Positions 23,589 to 33,499 of a DNA stretch of 64,000 bases are shown piece by piece. The translations under genes were made by a program, and so were the position numbers. Every line of letters begins with the position of its first letter. Position 1 is the first letter of the stretch. The stretch comes from Mycolicibacterium poriferae (GTDB lineage Bacteria > Actinomycetota > Actinomycetes > Mycobacteriales > Mycobacteriaceae): assembly GCF_010728325.1 (NCBI RefSeq), contig NZ_AP022570.1:2480001-2544000 (forward strand), in the 5' to 3' direction. The notes under the pieces are model-generated. The model was not told the origin of the DNA, searched no databases, and saw only the letters and a program-made list of their open reading frames with translations.

Positions 23589-25557
23589 GTCCCGGCGGGG
23601 TCGGGTGCGATTGGCAGGTCGGGGCAGGTCTGGCGGTAGTCGATGTCGGGGGAGACCCAGTCGCGCCATTGCCGGTGACTCATGTTGGCGGTGAGCTTGT
23701 CGCACAATTGCGACTCAGTGGCTGAGGCCGGCCACAACCGCACGGTGGTGTCGTAGCTCGCACTGGCGACCAGTGTCCCGTCAGGACTGAACGCAACGTC
23801 GACCACTGGATAGTCGTGCCCACGCAGTGGGTCGCCGAATGGCTGGCCGGTCGACACGTCCCATAGCCGCACGGTCCCGTCGAAGCCTCCGCTGGCGAGC
23901 CTTTGTCCGTCGGGACTGAAAACGACTGATCGCACCAGTCCCTGGTGACCGTTGAGCGGTTCACCGGCGGGTCGCCAGTCCTCGACGTCCCACACTCTGA
24001 TCAGGCTGTCGTAGCTACTGGCGGCCAGACGCCGTCCGTCCGGACTGAACGCCACACTGCCCACGGCCGAATCTCCGGGGACATCGAGGGGGTCTCGGAC
24101 CGCCTCGTATGATTCGGTGTCCCAGAGTAGAAGCGTACCGACGTTTCCAGCACTGGCCAGGATGCGCCCATCCGGGCTGAAAGCCACGCTGATCGCCGCG
24201 GTGCCGCTAGGCACCTCGATTTCTCCTTCGAGGACACCGGTTTCGGTGTCCCAAAACCGAATCGTGTCATCGAAGCTGCCTGAGGCCAGGCGGGTGCCGT
24301 CGGGGCTGAACGCGATGCTCGCGATCTCATCGGTGTGGCCGGTGAGGGGTGCGCCGAGGGGCCGGCCGGTCTCGGCGTCCCAGATCCGCACGGTGGAGTC
24401 CAAGCCGCCGGAGGCGATGCGGGTGCCGTCGGGACTGAAGGCCACGGTGCTCACGGCACCGGTGTGGCCGACGAGCGTACTGACCTGCTGGCCGGTCTCG
24501 ACATCCCAGGTGCGGACGGTCGCGTCGAAGCTCGCGCTGGCCAGTCGGTCCCCGGCCGGGCTGAACGCGACGCTGAGCACACTGTCGGAGTGGCCCGTGA
24601 GCGGCGTGCCGGCGGCCGGGTCCCACATCCGCACGGTGCCGTCCCGGCTGCTCGACACGACACGTTCGCCGTCGGGGGTGAAAGTCACCGCATAAACGAT
24701 GCTTTCGTGTCCGGTCAGGGGTGCGCCGATGGCTTGGCCGGTGTCGGCGTTCCACAACCGCACCGTCGCATCATCGGCGCCGGAGACGAGGCGCCGTCCG
24801 TCGGGGCTGAACGCGACGTCGATGACACTGCTCCAGTGTCCGGTGAGAGGTTCTCCGATGGTCTCGCCGGTGTCTACGCTCCAGACCCGGATGTCGTCGT
24901 CGACGCTGGCGGTGGCCAGGCGGGTGCCGTCGGGGCTGAAGGTGACGCTGTTGATGCCGCCGGTGTGGCCGGTCAGGGGGTTGCCGAGGGGTTGGCCGGT
25001 GGTGGTGTCCCAGAGGCGGACGGTGGTGTCGCCGCTGCCGGTGGCCAGGGTGGTGCCGTCGGGGCTGAAGGCGACGCTGGTGACTCCCTCGGTGTGGCCG
25101 GTCAGGGGGTTGCCGAGGGGTCGGCCGGTGGTGGTGTCCCAGAGGCGGACGGTGTTGTCGTAGCTGGCGGAGGCCAGGGTGGTGCCGTCGGGGCTGAAGG
25201 CCACGCTGCCAACCCCTTCGGTGTGGCCGGTCAGGGGGTTGCCGAGGGGTTGGCCGGTGGTGGTGTCCCAGAGGCGGACGGTGGTGTCGCTGCTGCCGGT
25301 GGCCAGCGTGGTCCCGTCGGGACTGAATACCAACGACTCCACTGCTAATTCATGGCCGGTCAGGGGGTCGCCGAGGGGTTCGCCGGTGGCGGTATCCCAC
25401 AACCGCACGATGTCGTCGAGGCCCCCGCTGGCCAGCGTCTCGCCGTTCGGGCTGACTGCAACGCTGAAAATTGGCTCACCACCCGGTATTTCGATGATTT
25501 TGGTGGTGGTGAGTTTGTTGATGGTGGCGCTGTAGAGGGCGCTGTCGTTGGTGGGGG
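23582..25557 (-). pseudogene. WD40 part of TIR-STAND gene A, out of frame with its N-terminal part
   Basis: This open frame encodes 14 WD40 repeats (typical unit SVAFSPDGTRLASGG-D-TVRIWD), enough for two seven-bladed propellers, and the conserved tail LTANMSHRQWRDWVSPDIDY. It belongs to the gene starting at 27806, but a one-base deletion in a G-run (25559-25562, four G against five in copy B) and a net +2 change near 26027 put it in another frame. It has no start of its own. It may be translated only through slippage, or not at all. Confidence 0.8.
24940..25360 (-). repeat. Near-identical WD40 DNA repeats in copy A
   Basis: The first WD40 units are encoded by consecutive repeats of about 126 bp that are almost identical at DNA level (each ends with ttgccgaggggt or similar after ggccggtcaggggg). 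Such units can be lost, gained or exchanged by recombination. Confidence 0.7.
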
Positions 25558-27826
25558 TGGGGTGAGGTGGCGGGCGGCGAGGAGTTGTTGGAAGGCGCGG
25601 GTGTCGCTGCCGGGGCTGGTGTCGGCGAGCATGGCTTGGGCTTGGGAGGTCAGGCGTTGGCTGGTGGCTTGGAGGAAGCGGTCTTGGGCTTGGGTGCGGG
25701 CGCGGATGGCCACCAGGCCGCCCAGGACGGCCAGTACGGCGACGATGGCGGTGGCGGCCAGGACGGCGCGCAGGATGCGCGAGCGTTTGCGCAGGGTGGC
25801 GCTGTGGGCTTCGGCGGTGGCTTGGCGTTCTTGGGCGTTGTGAGCGCGTTCTCGGGCGGCGTCGAGTTCGATTCGGCGTTGTTGTTCTTCGGCGGCGTGG
25901 CGTTGGTTTTCGGCGTCGCGGCTGGCGGCGAGGTAGTCGCCGACGGTGTGGAGGCGTTCGCGGAAGCCGGGGGTGTGGGCCAGGGTTTCGGCGTCGGCGA
26001 GGCGGGTGCCGGCCAGTAGCCAGGCGGGTCGTCGTGGTCGTGGTGGGTCCAGGCTGCGGCGGCGCGTTCGATGTCGTCGGCGGCTTTGAGATGGTGGCGT
26101 TGGTCGGCCAGCCAGCCTGCCAGGTCATCCCATTGGCGTAGCAGGCTTTCCAGGGCGACTTCGACGACGGTTTGGCCGTCGCGGGTGTCTTTGACCATCA
26201 GTCGTCGGGCCACCATGGCGTCGATGAGGGGGCGGCTGGATTCGGGGAGGTCCTGGTAGCGCGCCACTCGCCGTAGCGGTTGGTCGTTGTCGGGGTTGAT
26301 GGTGGCCAGCCAGGGGACGAACGCCGCGCGCAGGGCCAGTAATTGTGTGTGGCGTTGGGCGGGGTCGGTGGCCAGGATCTCGTCGATCTCGGTGGCCACC
26401 ACGCGGGCCATGCCGCCCATGGCCTCGTACTGGTCGAGGCGTAGTTCGCCGTCGTCGCCGTAGTCGGTGTAGAGCCGCGACATCGTCAGGGCCAGCATCG
26501 GTAAGGTGTCGGCGCCGGCGCCGGCGTCGGCGAGCAGGCGCTCGACGAGGTCGGGGGCCACCCGTAGTGGGGTGCCGGCCTCGGTGGCGCGCATCGCCGG
26601 GCCGACGATGACTTCTTTGAACTGGGTGGCCGGCATGGGTTTGAGTTCGTCGAAGAGCACCGTGTCCACCTCGGCCAACGCCGGGTGGGTCTGCATCACC
26701 TCGTAGCGGTCGGTGCGGATGGTGACCGCCACGGTCAACCCGGCCTCGGTGGTGTTGAGTGCGGCCACCAGCCCGGCCAGCACCTGCAGGAAGGTTTCGG
26801 CCGGCCCTGCTGCCTCGGCGGTGAACAACTCTTCGGCCTGATCGACCGGCAACACCAGCGTCGGGGCCGCGCCGGCCTGATCGCCGCGGTCGACCAGCCG
26901 AGCCGCTGCCGCGGTGCGTACCTGGGTCAGCCACTGGGTCAGCGCGGTCACGTCCCCACCGGTGCACGCCGCTTTGATCTCTCCCAAATTGGGTGCAGTG
27001 AAACCGAATCGGCGTCGGGCTGAGTGAATCGCTGCGGCCAGTCCGGACTGCCCGGTCAGCGCATTGCGTTCCGGACGCACGATGTCGAGGACCACGAAGC
27101 GGCGATCCTCGCGGGTCAACCGCGGCAACAACCCGGCCCGCAGAAACGACGACTTCCCCGTGCCCGAGGGCCCCAACACCACAAACAACGAGTTGAGCCC
27201 CGACAGCCGCATCCCGCGCACCGCGTCCAGCGCCCGCACGATCTGCGCATCCCGACCGAAGAACACCGCGGCATCACAGGGCTCCAACGGCTCCCACCCC
27301 CGATAGGGTGCACGATCAGGATCTGACGGCGGCGGCCAGACAAACGACTCGGCCCCGATACCGGCACCCCGAATCGCATCACGCAACCGGTACAACCCCT
27401 CGGTGGCGAACACCACCGGCGCCCCACCACCGACCTCCACTTCGGTGACCGCCCCCGCACCGAACAGATCGCAGCGCTGCCATTCCGAGGTCAACCCGTC
27501 CCCGGTCGAGGGCTCCAACCGCGCCACGAAAATCTGCTTGTTCAGATTCTCCGCCGTGCGATACTCCACCCGACACTCATCAGAGGCCTCCCAACGCGGC
27601 GACAACAGACAAATCACCGCCTCACACCGCGCGTTGGCCTGCCGCAACGCCTCCTTCCACCGCGAACCCGCCCGCAACCCCGTATCAGGATCCACATCCA
27701 AAAAAATCTCATTGGCCAACGGCGGATCCTGCAACGCCAACCACCGCTTCAACGCCACTGCCTGACGCACATCACGACTCGAATGACTCAAAAAAATCCG
27801 CGACACACCATCACCACCGATCCATC
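25487..27826 (-). repeat. Tandem duplication, copy A of the TIR-NTPase half
   Basis: By eye this stretch is nearly identical to 29756-32087, with scattered differences: TCGTCG/GTCG near 26027, G4/G5 near 25560, C5/C4 near 27300, and a 6-bp difference near 26570. Identity falls sharply in the flanking WD40 part, so the effector half appears recently duplicated or gene-converted while the sensor half has diverged. Confidence 0.85.
25650..27806 (-). CDS. TIR-STAND NTPase A, truncated by frameshift
   Basis: Starts at GTG 27806. Residues 1-145 are a TIR domain (SRIFLSHSSRD; SPRWEASDECRVEY, Glu81 in the place of the NADase catalytic Glu). From about 170 there is an nSTAND-type NTPase with FFGRDAQIV, Walker A LGPSGTGKSS (211-220) and Walker B-like LVLPVDQAEELF, followed by a helical winged part. 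The true reading frame is lost near residue 592 (26027-26035, TCGTCG where copy B has GTCG); the rest to 25650 is out of frame. TIR-STAND-WD40 proteins are thought to sense a trigger by the WD40 domains and deplete NAD+. Confidence 0.85.
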   Translation of the reverse strand: MSRIFLSHSSRDVRQAVALKRWLALQDPPLANEIFLDVDPDTGLRAGSRWKEALRQANARCEAVICLLSPRWEASDECRVEYRTAENLNKQIFVARLEPSTGDGLTSEWQRCDLFGAGAVTEVEVGGGAPVVFATEGLYRLRDAIRGAGIGAESFVWPPPSDPDRAPYRGWEPLEPCDAAVFFGRDAQIVRALDAVRGMRLSGLNSLFVVLGPSGTGKSSFLRAGLLPRLTREDRRFVVLDIVRPERNALTGQSGLAAAIHSARRRFGFTAPNLGEIKAACTGGDVTALTQWLTQVRTAAAARLVDRGDQAGAAPTLVLPVDQAEELFTAEAAGPAETFLQVLAGLVAALNTTEAGLTVAVTIRTDRYEVMQTHPALAEVDTVLFDELKPMPATQFKEVIVGPAMRATEAGTPLRVAPDLVERLLADAGAGADTLPMLALTMSRLYTDYGDDGELRLDQYEAMGGMARVVATEIDEILATDPAQRHTQLLALRAAFVPWLATINPDNDQPLRRVARYQDLPESSRPLIDAMVARRLMVKDTRDGQTVVEVALESLLRQWDDLAGWLADQRHHLKAADDIERAAAAWTHHDHDDPPGYWPAPASPTPKPWPTPPASANASTPSATTSPPAATPKTNATPPKNNNAESNSTPPENALTTPKNAKPPPKPTAPPCANARASCAPSWPPPPSSPYWPSWAAWWPSAPAPKPKTASSKPPANA

Positions 27827-27866
27827 ACGTCGAAGAATGCTGTGGCTGAACATGCTGATCTCGCCA

Positions 27867-30800
27867 TCACTGCGTGCTGGGGGGGTCGGGTGCGATTGGC
27901 AGGTCGGGGCAGGTCTGTTGATAGTCGATTTCAGGGGAGACCCAGTCGTTCCATTGCCGGTGACTCATGTTCGCGGTGAGCTTGTCACACAGGTCTGCCT
28001 CGCCGGCCCGTGCGGGGACCAACCGAACCGTGTTGCCGTATCCGCCGAAAGCGATACTGTCCCCGTCGGGACTGAACGCCAGACCAACGACGCCGCCGCC
28101 GTTCGAGCCGATAGGTTCTCCGTACGCCCGACCGCTCTCGGTGTCCCACAACTGGACGGTTCCGTCGTAGCTGCTGCTGGCCAATAGGCGACCGTCGGGA
28201 CTGAACGCGAGGCCGAGCACCGCGGCCCGGTGCCCGATGAGTGGTTCACCGATGGGCCGCCCGGTCTCGACTTCCCACAACCGGACACTGGCGTCAAGGC
28301 CGGCCGTCGCCAGACGTTGTCCGTCAGGACTGAACACCATCTGCCTGAGGTCGCTGGTGTGCCCTGTGAGCGGATCCCCGACAAGGCCGCCGACCTCCAG
28401 GTCGGCGACGTAAACGGTGTTGCTACCTTCCTCGGTGTAGGCCAAGCGCTGCGAATCCGGGCTCAAGGCGACCCGGGTGACACCTGCAACCGGCTCTGCG
28501 TTGAGTCGCCTTTCAGCGACGTTCCACACCCGCGCCGTATCGTCATCGGCGACTGAGGTCAGCCGGGTGCCGTCGGGGCTGAACGCCACCGAATAGACCG
28601 CGTCGGTGTGGCCGGTGAGTGGTGCGCCGTCGGGCTGGCCGGTCTCGGCGTCCCATATCCGCACCGTGGTATCAGAACCGCCGGAGGCGAGGCGAGTGCC
28701 GTCGGGACTGAAGGCCACGCTGTTGACCGGCCCGGTGTGACCGGTGAGTGGCCTACCCAACGGTTGACCGCTGCGCGGATCCCAAAGGCGAATCGTCGCG
28801 TCACCGCTGCTGCTGGCCAATATCTTGCCGTCGGGACTGAACGCCACGCCCGAGACAAACGCGTCGTGGCCGGCCCAGGAGGCAGTGGAATAAGGATCCC
28901 AGATGCGCACGGTGCGATCGAAGCTTCCCGTGAATATGCGTTTTCCATCGGGAGTGAAGGCGACGCTGTGAACGACGCTTTCGTGTCCGGTCAGGGGTGC
29001 GCCGATGGCTTGGCCGGTGTCGGCGTTCCACAACCGCACCGTCGCATCCGCGCTACCCGTGGCCAACTGCCGTCCGTCGGGGCTGAAGGCGAGACCGTCC
29101 AACGCGTCGCTGTGCCCGAACAGGAAATCAGTTGTCGGGAGCTGGGTTTCGACACTCCACACGCGAGCTGTGGCGTCGTTGCTGGCGGTGGCCAGGCGGG
29201 TGCCGTCGGGGCTGAAGGTGACGTTGCTGACTGTGTCGGTGTGGCCGGTCAGGGGGTTGCCGAGGGGGTGGCCGGTGGTGGTGTCCCAGAGGCGGACGGT
29301 GGTGTCGCTGCTGCCGGTGGCCAGGGTGGTGCCGTCGGGGCTGAAGGCGACGCTGGTGACTCCCTCGGTGTGGCCGGTCAGGGGGTTGCCGAGGGGGTGG
29401 CCGGTGGTGGTGTCCCAGAGGCGGACGGTGTTGTCGTAGCTGGCGGAGGCCAGGGTGGTGCCGTCGGGGCTGAAGGCCACGCGGGTGACACGGTCGGTGT
29501 GGCCGGTCAGGGGGTTGCCGAGGGGTTGGCCGGTGGTGGTGTCCCAGAGGCGGACGGTGTTGTCGCTGCTGCCGGTGGCCAGCGTGGTCCCGTCGGGGCT
29601 GAATACGACGCTGTTGACCCCTTCGGTGTGGCCGGTCAGCGGGTCGCCGAGGGGTTCGCCGGTGGCGGTATCCCACAACTGCACAACGTCATCGACAGTG
29701 GCCGCCGCGAAACGGCCTCCATCCGGGCTGAACCCGACACTCGTGACATAGTCAGGTATTTCGATGATTTTGGTGGTGGTGAGTTTGTTGATGGTGGCGC
29801 TGTAGAGGGCGCTGTCGTTGGTGGGGGTGGGGGTGAGGTGGCGGGCGGCGAGGAGTTGTTGGAAGGCGCGGGTGTCGCTGCCGGGGCTGGTGTCGGCGAG
29901 CATGGCTTGGGCTTGGGAGGTCAGGCGTTGGCTGGTGGCTTGGAGGAAGCGGTCTTGGGCTTGGGTGCGGGCGCGGATGGCCACCAGGCCGCCCAGGACG
30001 GCCAGTACGGCGACGATGGCGGTGGCGGCCAGGACGGCGCGCAGGATGCGCGAGCGTTTGCGCAGGGTGGCGCTGTGGGCTTCGGCGGTGGCTTGGCGTT
30101 CTTGGGCGTTGTGAGCGCGTTCTCGGGCGGCGTCGAGTTCGATTCGGCGTTGTTGTTCTTCGGCGGCGTGGCGTTGGTTTTCGGCGTCGCGGCTGGCGGC
30201 GAGGTAGTCGCCGACGGTGTGGAGGCGTTCGCGGAAGCCGGGGGTGTGGGCCAGGGTTTCGGCGTCGGCGAGGCGGGTGCCGGCCAGTAGCCAGGCGGGG
30301 TCGTGGTCGTGGTGGGTCCAGGCTGCGGCGGCGCGTTCGATGTCGTCGGCGGCTTTGAGATGGTGGCGTTGGTCGGCCAGCCAGCCTGCCAGGTCATCCC
30401 ATTGGCGTAGCAGGCTTTCCAGGGCGACTTCGACGACGGTTTGGCCGTCGCGGGTGTCTTTGACCATCAGTCGTCGGGCCACCATGGCGTCGATGAGGGG
30501 GCGGCTGGATTCGGGGAGGTCCTGGTAGCGCGCCACTCGCCGTAGCGGTTGGTCGTTGTCGGGGTTGATGGTGGCCAGCCAGGGGACGAACGCCGCGCGC
30601 AGGGCCAGTAATTGTGTGTGGCGTTGGGCGGGGTCGGTGGCCAGGATCTCGTCGATCTCGGTGGCCACCACGCGGGCCATGCCGCCCATGGCCTCGTACT
30701 GGTCGAGGCGTAGTTCGCCGTCGTCGCCGTAGTCGGTGTAGAGCCGCGACATCGTCAGGGCCAGCATCGGTAAGGTGTCGGCGCCGGCGCCGGCGTCGGC

Positions 30801-31550
30801 GAGCAGGCGCTCGACGAGGTCGGGGCCACCCGTAGTGCCGGCCTCGGTGGCGCGCATCGCCGGGCCGACGATGACTTCTTTGAACTGGGTGGCCGGCATG
30901 GGTTTGAGTTCGTCGAAGAGCACCGTGTCCACCTCGGCCAACGCCGGGTGGGTCTGCATCACCTCGTAGCGGTCGGTGCGGATGGTGACCGCCACGGTCA
31001 ACCCGGCCTCGGTGGTGTTGAGTGCGGCCACCAGCCCGGCCAGCACCTGCAGGAAGGTTTCGGCCGGCCCTGCTGCCTCGGCGGTGAACAACTCTTCGGC
31101 CTGATCGACCGGCAACACCAGCGTCGGGGCCGCGCCGGCCTGATCGCCGCGGTCGACCAGCCGAGCCGCTGCCGCGGTGCGTACCTGGGTCAGCCACTGG
31201 GTCAGCGCGGTCACGTCCCCACCGGTGCACGCCGCTTTGATCTCTCCCAAATTGGGTGCAGTGAAACCGAATCGGCGTCGGGCTGAGTGAATCGCTGCGG
31301 CCAGTCCGGACTGCCCGGTCAGCGCATTGCGTTCCGGACGCACGATGTCGAGGACCACGAAGCGGCGATCCTCGCGGGTCAACCGCGGCAACAACCCGGC
31401 CCGCAGAAACGACGACTTCCCCGTGCCCGAGGGCCCCAACACCACAAACAACGAGTTGAGCCCCGACAGCCGCATCCCGCGCACCGCGTCCAGCGCCCGC
31501 ACGATCTGCGCATCCCGACCGAAGAACACCGCGGCATCACAGGGCTCCAA
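27867..31550 (-). CDS. STAND NTPase-WD40 part of gene B
   Basis: A 1227-residue open frame covering the nSTAND NTPase (FFGRDAQIV, Walker A LGPSGTGKSS), winged helical part, a hydrophobic helix (AVLAATAIVAVLAVLGGLVAI, about residue 495, possibly membrane-inserting), then 14 WD40 repeats and the tail LTANMSHRQWNDWVSPEIDY. Its first Met (MEPCDAAVFF) is probably not a natural start: the TIR domain upstream is in another frame because one C is missing in a C-run at 31560-31563. If expressed, it would be an NTPase-WD40 protein without TIR. It ends 60 bp before the start of gene A. Confidence 0.82.
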   Translation of the reverse strand: MEPCDAAVFFGRDAQIVRALDAVRGMRLSGLNSLFVVLGPSGTGKSSFLRAGLLPRLTREDRRFVVLDIVRPERNALTGQSGLAAAIHSARRRFGFTAPNLGEIKAACTGGDVTALTQWLTQVRTAAAARLVDRGDQAGAAPTLVLPVDQAEELFTAEAAGPAETFLQVLAGLVAALNTTEAGLTVAVTIRTDRYEVMQTHPALAEVDTVLFDELKPMPATQFKEVIVGPAMRATEAGTTGGPDLVERLLADAGAGADTLPMLALTMSRLYTDYGDDGELRLDQYEAMGGMARVVATEIDEILATDPAQRHTQLLALRAAFVPWLATINPDNDQPLRRVARYQDLPESSRPLIDAMVARRLMVKDTRDGQTVVEVALESLLRQWDDLAGWLADQRHHLKAADDIERAAAAWTHHDHDPAWLLAGTRLADAETLAHTPGFRERLHTVGDYLAASRDAENQRHAAEEQQRRIELDAARERAHNAQERQATAEAHSATLRKRSRILRAVLAATAIVAVLAVLGGLVAIRARTQAQDRFLQATSQRLTSQAQAMLADTSPGSDTRAFQQLLAARHLTPTPTNDSALYSATINKLTTTKIIEIPDYVTSVGFSPDGGRFAAATVDDVVQLWDTATGEPLGDPLTGHTEGVNSVVFSPDGTTLATGSSDNTVRLWDTTTGQPLGNPLTGHTDRVTRVAFSPDGTTLASASYDNTVRLWDTTTGHPLGNPLTGHTEGVTSVAFSPDGTTLATGSSDTTVRLWDTTTGHPLGNPLTGHTDTVSNVTFSPDGTRLATASNDATARVWSVETQLPTTDFLFGHSDALDGLAFSPDGRQLATGSADATVRLWNADTGQAIGAPLTGHESVVHSVAFTPDGKRIFTGSFDRTVRIWDPYSTASWAGHDAFVSGVAFSPDGKILASSSGDATIRLWDPRSGQPLGRPLTGHTGPVNSVAFSPDGTRLASGGSDTTVRIWDAETGQPDGAPLTGHTDAVYSVAFSPDGTRLTSVADDDTARVWNVAERRLNAEPVAGVTRVALSPDSQRLAYTEEGSNTVYVADLEVGGLVGDPLTGHTSDLRQMVFSPDGQRLATAGLDASVRLWEVETGRPIGEPLIGHRAAVLGLAFSPDGRLLASSSYDGTVQLWDTESGRAYGEPIGSNGGGVVGLAFSPDGDSIAFGGYGNTVRLVPARAGEADLCDKLTANMSHRQWNDWVSPEIDYQQTCPDLPIAPDPPSTQ
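29200..29660 (-). repeat. Near-identical WD40 DNA repeats in copy B
   Basis: Consecutive units of about 126 bp encoding the first WD40 repeats of gene B (GHTEGVTSVAFSPDGTTLAT and variants) are almost identical to each other and to those of copy A, unlike the diverged units further downstream. Confidence 0.7.
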
Positions 31551-32087
31551 CGGCTCCCACCCCGATAGGGTGCACGATCAGGATCTGACGGCGGCGGCCA
31601 GACAAACGACTCGGCCCCGATACCGGCACCCCGAATCGCATCACGCAACCGGTACAACCCCTCGGTGGCGAACACCACCGGCGCCCCACCACCGACCTCC
31701 ACTTCGGTGACCGCCCCCGCACCGAACAGATCGCAGCGCTGCCATTCCGAGGTCAACCCGTCCCCGGTCGAGGGCTCCAACCGCGCCACGAAAATCTGCT
31801 TGTTCAGATTCTCCGCCGTGCGATACTCCACCCGACACTCATCAGAGGCCTCCCAACGCGGCGACAACAGACAAATCACCGCCTCACACCGCGCGTTGGC
31901 CTGCCGCAACGCCTCCTTCCACCGCGAACCCGCCCGCAACCCCGTATCAGGATCCACATCCAAAAAAATCTCATTGGCCAACGGCGGATCCTGCAACGCC
32001 AACCACCGCTTCAACGCCACCGCAGCCCGCACATCACGACTCGAATGACTCAAAAAAATCCGCGACACACCATCACCACCGATCCAT
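29756..32087 (-). repeat. Tandem duplication, copy B of the TIR-NTPase half
   Basis: Counterpart of 25487-27826. The similarity ends at the shared sequence ccgatccat just upstream of both GTG starts, and at tatttcgatgattttgg at the NTPase/WD40 border. Confidence 0.85.
31379..32068 (-). pseudogene. TIR domain of gene B, cut off by frameshift
   Basis: From GTG 32068 the frame encodes a complete TIR domain nearly identical to copy A (SRIFLSHSSRDVRAAVALKR; DECRVEY). After APYRG, at the C-run 31560-31563 (four C, five in copy A), the frame changes and the last 55 or so residues up to 31379 are nonsense. The product would be a free TIR domain of about 170 residues plus tail. Slippage at the C-run could restore the full TIR-STAND-WD40 protein. 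Confidence 0.78.
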
Positions 32088-32347
32088 GGCGTGCTGGATG
32101 CTTGTCCTGGCCACAGCGACGCTCCCCGCAAAATTGTCGTCCGCGTCCAAACTACGGCATCAGCACGTTTGCGGCTCCCGGTCTTGGCAAACTTCGCGTC
32201 TCGTCGGGCGAGTCATTCGGATCTGAGCGGCCGGCGCACCCAGCCTCGTCGTCAGGTGAGATCGCGCAAGCGGGGCGACGTCGAAGTGTGGCGTCTGCCG
32301 GAGGCAATGGCGAAGCCGCACCTGTTCACGGGTAGTCGGTCTCCGGG
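32069..32347. other. Gap between the TPR gene and TIR-STAND gene B, nothing identified
   Basis: About 280 bases without a credible gene on either strand. It may hold a promoter for the TIR-STAND genes; no convincing hexamers or repeats stand out. Confidence 0.4.
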
Positions 32348-33499
32348 TCATCGCCGCCCTGAATGCAAGGCGACCAGGAGTATCGCTGCGGAGGAAGCGA
32401 CTGCGACCCCGGGAACGAAAGCGGCCACGGCCAACACAGGAGTCGAATCCAATACGAGGCCGACACCGAGGGCGAGGCAGAGAAGCGCAACAGCCGACGC
32501 CACCACCGGCAGCCCCCATTGGCGCCGCACCCGACGCAGCAATCCGGCCGGAAGGCGGCGCGTCTGCACGCGGTCCAGCCAGCAGACGGCGCCGAGGGCA
32601 GCTAGGCCGATCACCGCCCCGCTGACACCGGCTGCGGTCTCTGACGTGTAGGCGGACAGAGCGGTGGTCCAGACGTACCAGAAGGCGAAACCGGCGATCG
32701 CGGCCAGACAGGTTCTGCGGGTTATCTTGGCGGCCAGTTCGTCGGCGTCGACCAGGCCGGCCTCGATGGCGGCGGCGGCAAGAGACGAATCCACCGACTG
32801 GACGTAGCGGAACCTCATTTGGGCCACTTCGGCTGCCGCAGCGTGAGTCGCGGCATTGCCGGGATCCAACCTCACCGCCTCCAGGATCAGACTGTCGGCG
32901 CGCCGCAACGGTCCTGCGCGCTTGGCCGCCAGCACCAGCCACCAGATACCCCAGACGACCAGAATGAGTCCGTTGGTCACGACGACCGCGAACCCGGCCA
33001 AGATCGGCCGCAGCCGGAGGAACCTCGCACGGTCGATTTCCACCATCGCCTCGGCCAGTGGGCCCAGCTCCGATTCGGGGTCGGATCGGCGGATCGCGTG
33101 CGCGGTCGACTCACCCTCCGCCGGCATACCGGCCTGCAGGTATGCGCGCGTGAGGGTGAACCTGTTGACAGTGCTGGAGGGGTCCAATCGCACTGCGGTG
33201 AAAGCGGATTCGACAGCTTGCTCCGGCGTTCCGGTCCCGTCCAGGATTGCCCGCGCCCGGACATCATGGACCCACGCCTGGCGCGCATCGAAGCTCAGTG
33301 AGCGTTCAGCCCATTGCCTGGCTTCCGAATGCCTGCAGTCGGCTTGCAGGGCCCATGCCACCAACCCCATCAGGGCGGGGTTCTCGGGTTCGCTGCGCAA
33401 CCCCTCCCACGCGATCATGGCCGCGTCGCGATTGCGGCCGATATCGAGCAGCGTCTGCGCTTTTTGGATGGCCACCTCGGCCGGGGGAGGCTCTGTCAT
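32348..33499 (-). CDS. TPR-containing membrane protein
   Basis: A 383-residue protein. The N-terminal half (about 1-160) is made of TPR-like helical repeats (AQTLLDIGRNRDAAMIAWEGL, and AVRLDPSSTVNRFTLTRAYL). A membrane segment follows (LAGFAVVVTNGLILVVWGI), then another helical stretch and three to four C-terminal hydrophobic segments. No enzyme motif. ATG 33499 overlaps the stop of the AAA gene as ATGA, so the two are coupled. It may be a membrane anchor for the ATPase or for the downstream TIR-STAND proteins; that is inference. Confidence 0.75.
   Translation of the reverse strand: MTEPPPAEVAIQKAQTLLDIGRNRDAAMIAWEGLRSEPENPALMGLVAWALQADCRHSEARQWAERSLSFDARQAWVHDVRARAILDGTGTPEQAVESAFTAVRLDPSSTVNRFTLTRAYLQAGMPAEGESTAHAIRRSDPESELGPLAEAMVEIDRARFLRLRPILAGFAVVVTNGLILVVWGIWWLVLAAKRAGPLRRADSLILEAVRLDPGNAATHAAAAEVAQMRFRYVQSVDSSLAAAAIEAGLVDADELAAKITRRTCLAAIAGFAFWYVWTTALSAYTSETAAGVSGAVIGLAALGAVCWLDRVQTRRLPAGLLRRVRRQWGLPVVASAVALLCLALGVGLVLDSTPVLAVAAFVPGVAVASSAAILLVALHSGRR

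Noticed and set aside
24940..25360. Regular near-identical repeats resembling a CRISPR array
   Set aside because: They are coding WD40 units of about 126 bp without unique spacers between short repeats, and no cas genes are present.
28608..30290. Plus-strand frame of 560 residues with GGGVPEADG repeats
   Set aside because: Repeats are the reverse complement of the WD40 units of gene B, not a repeat protein.
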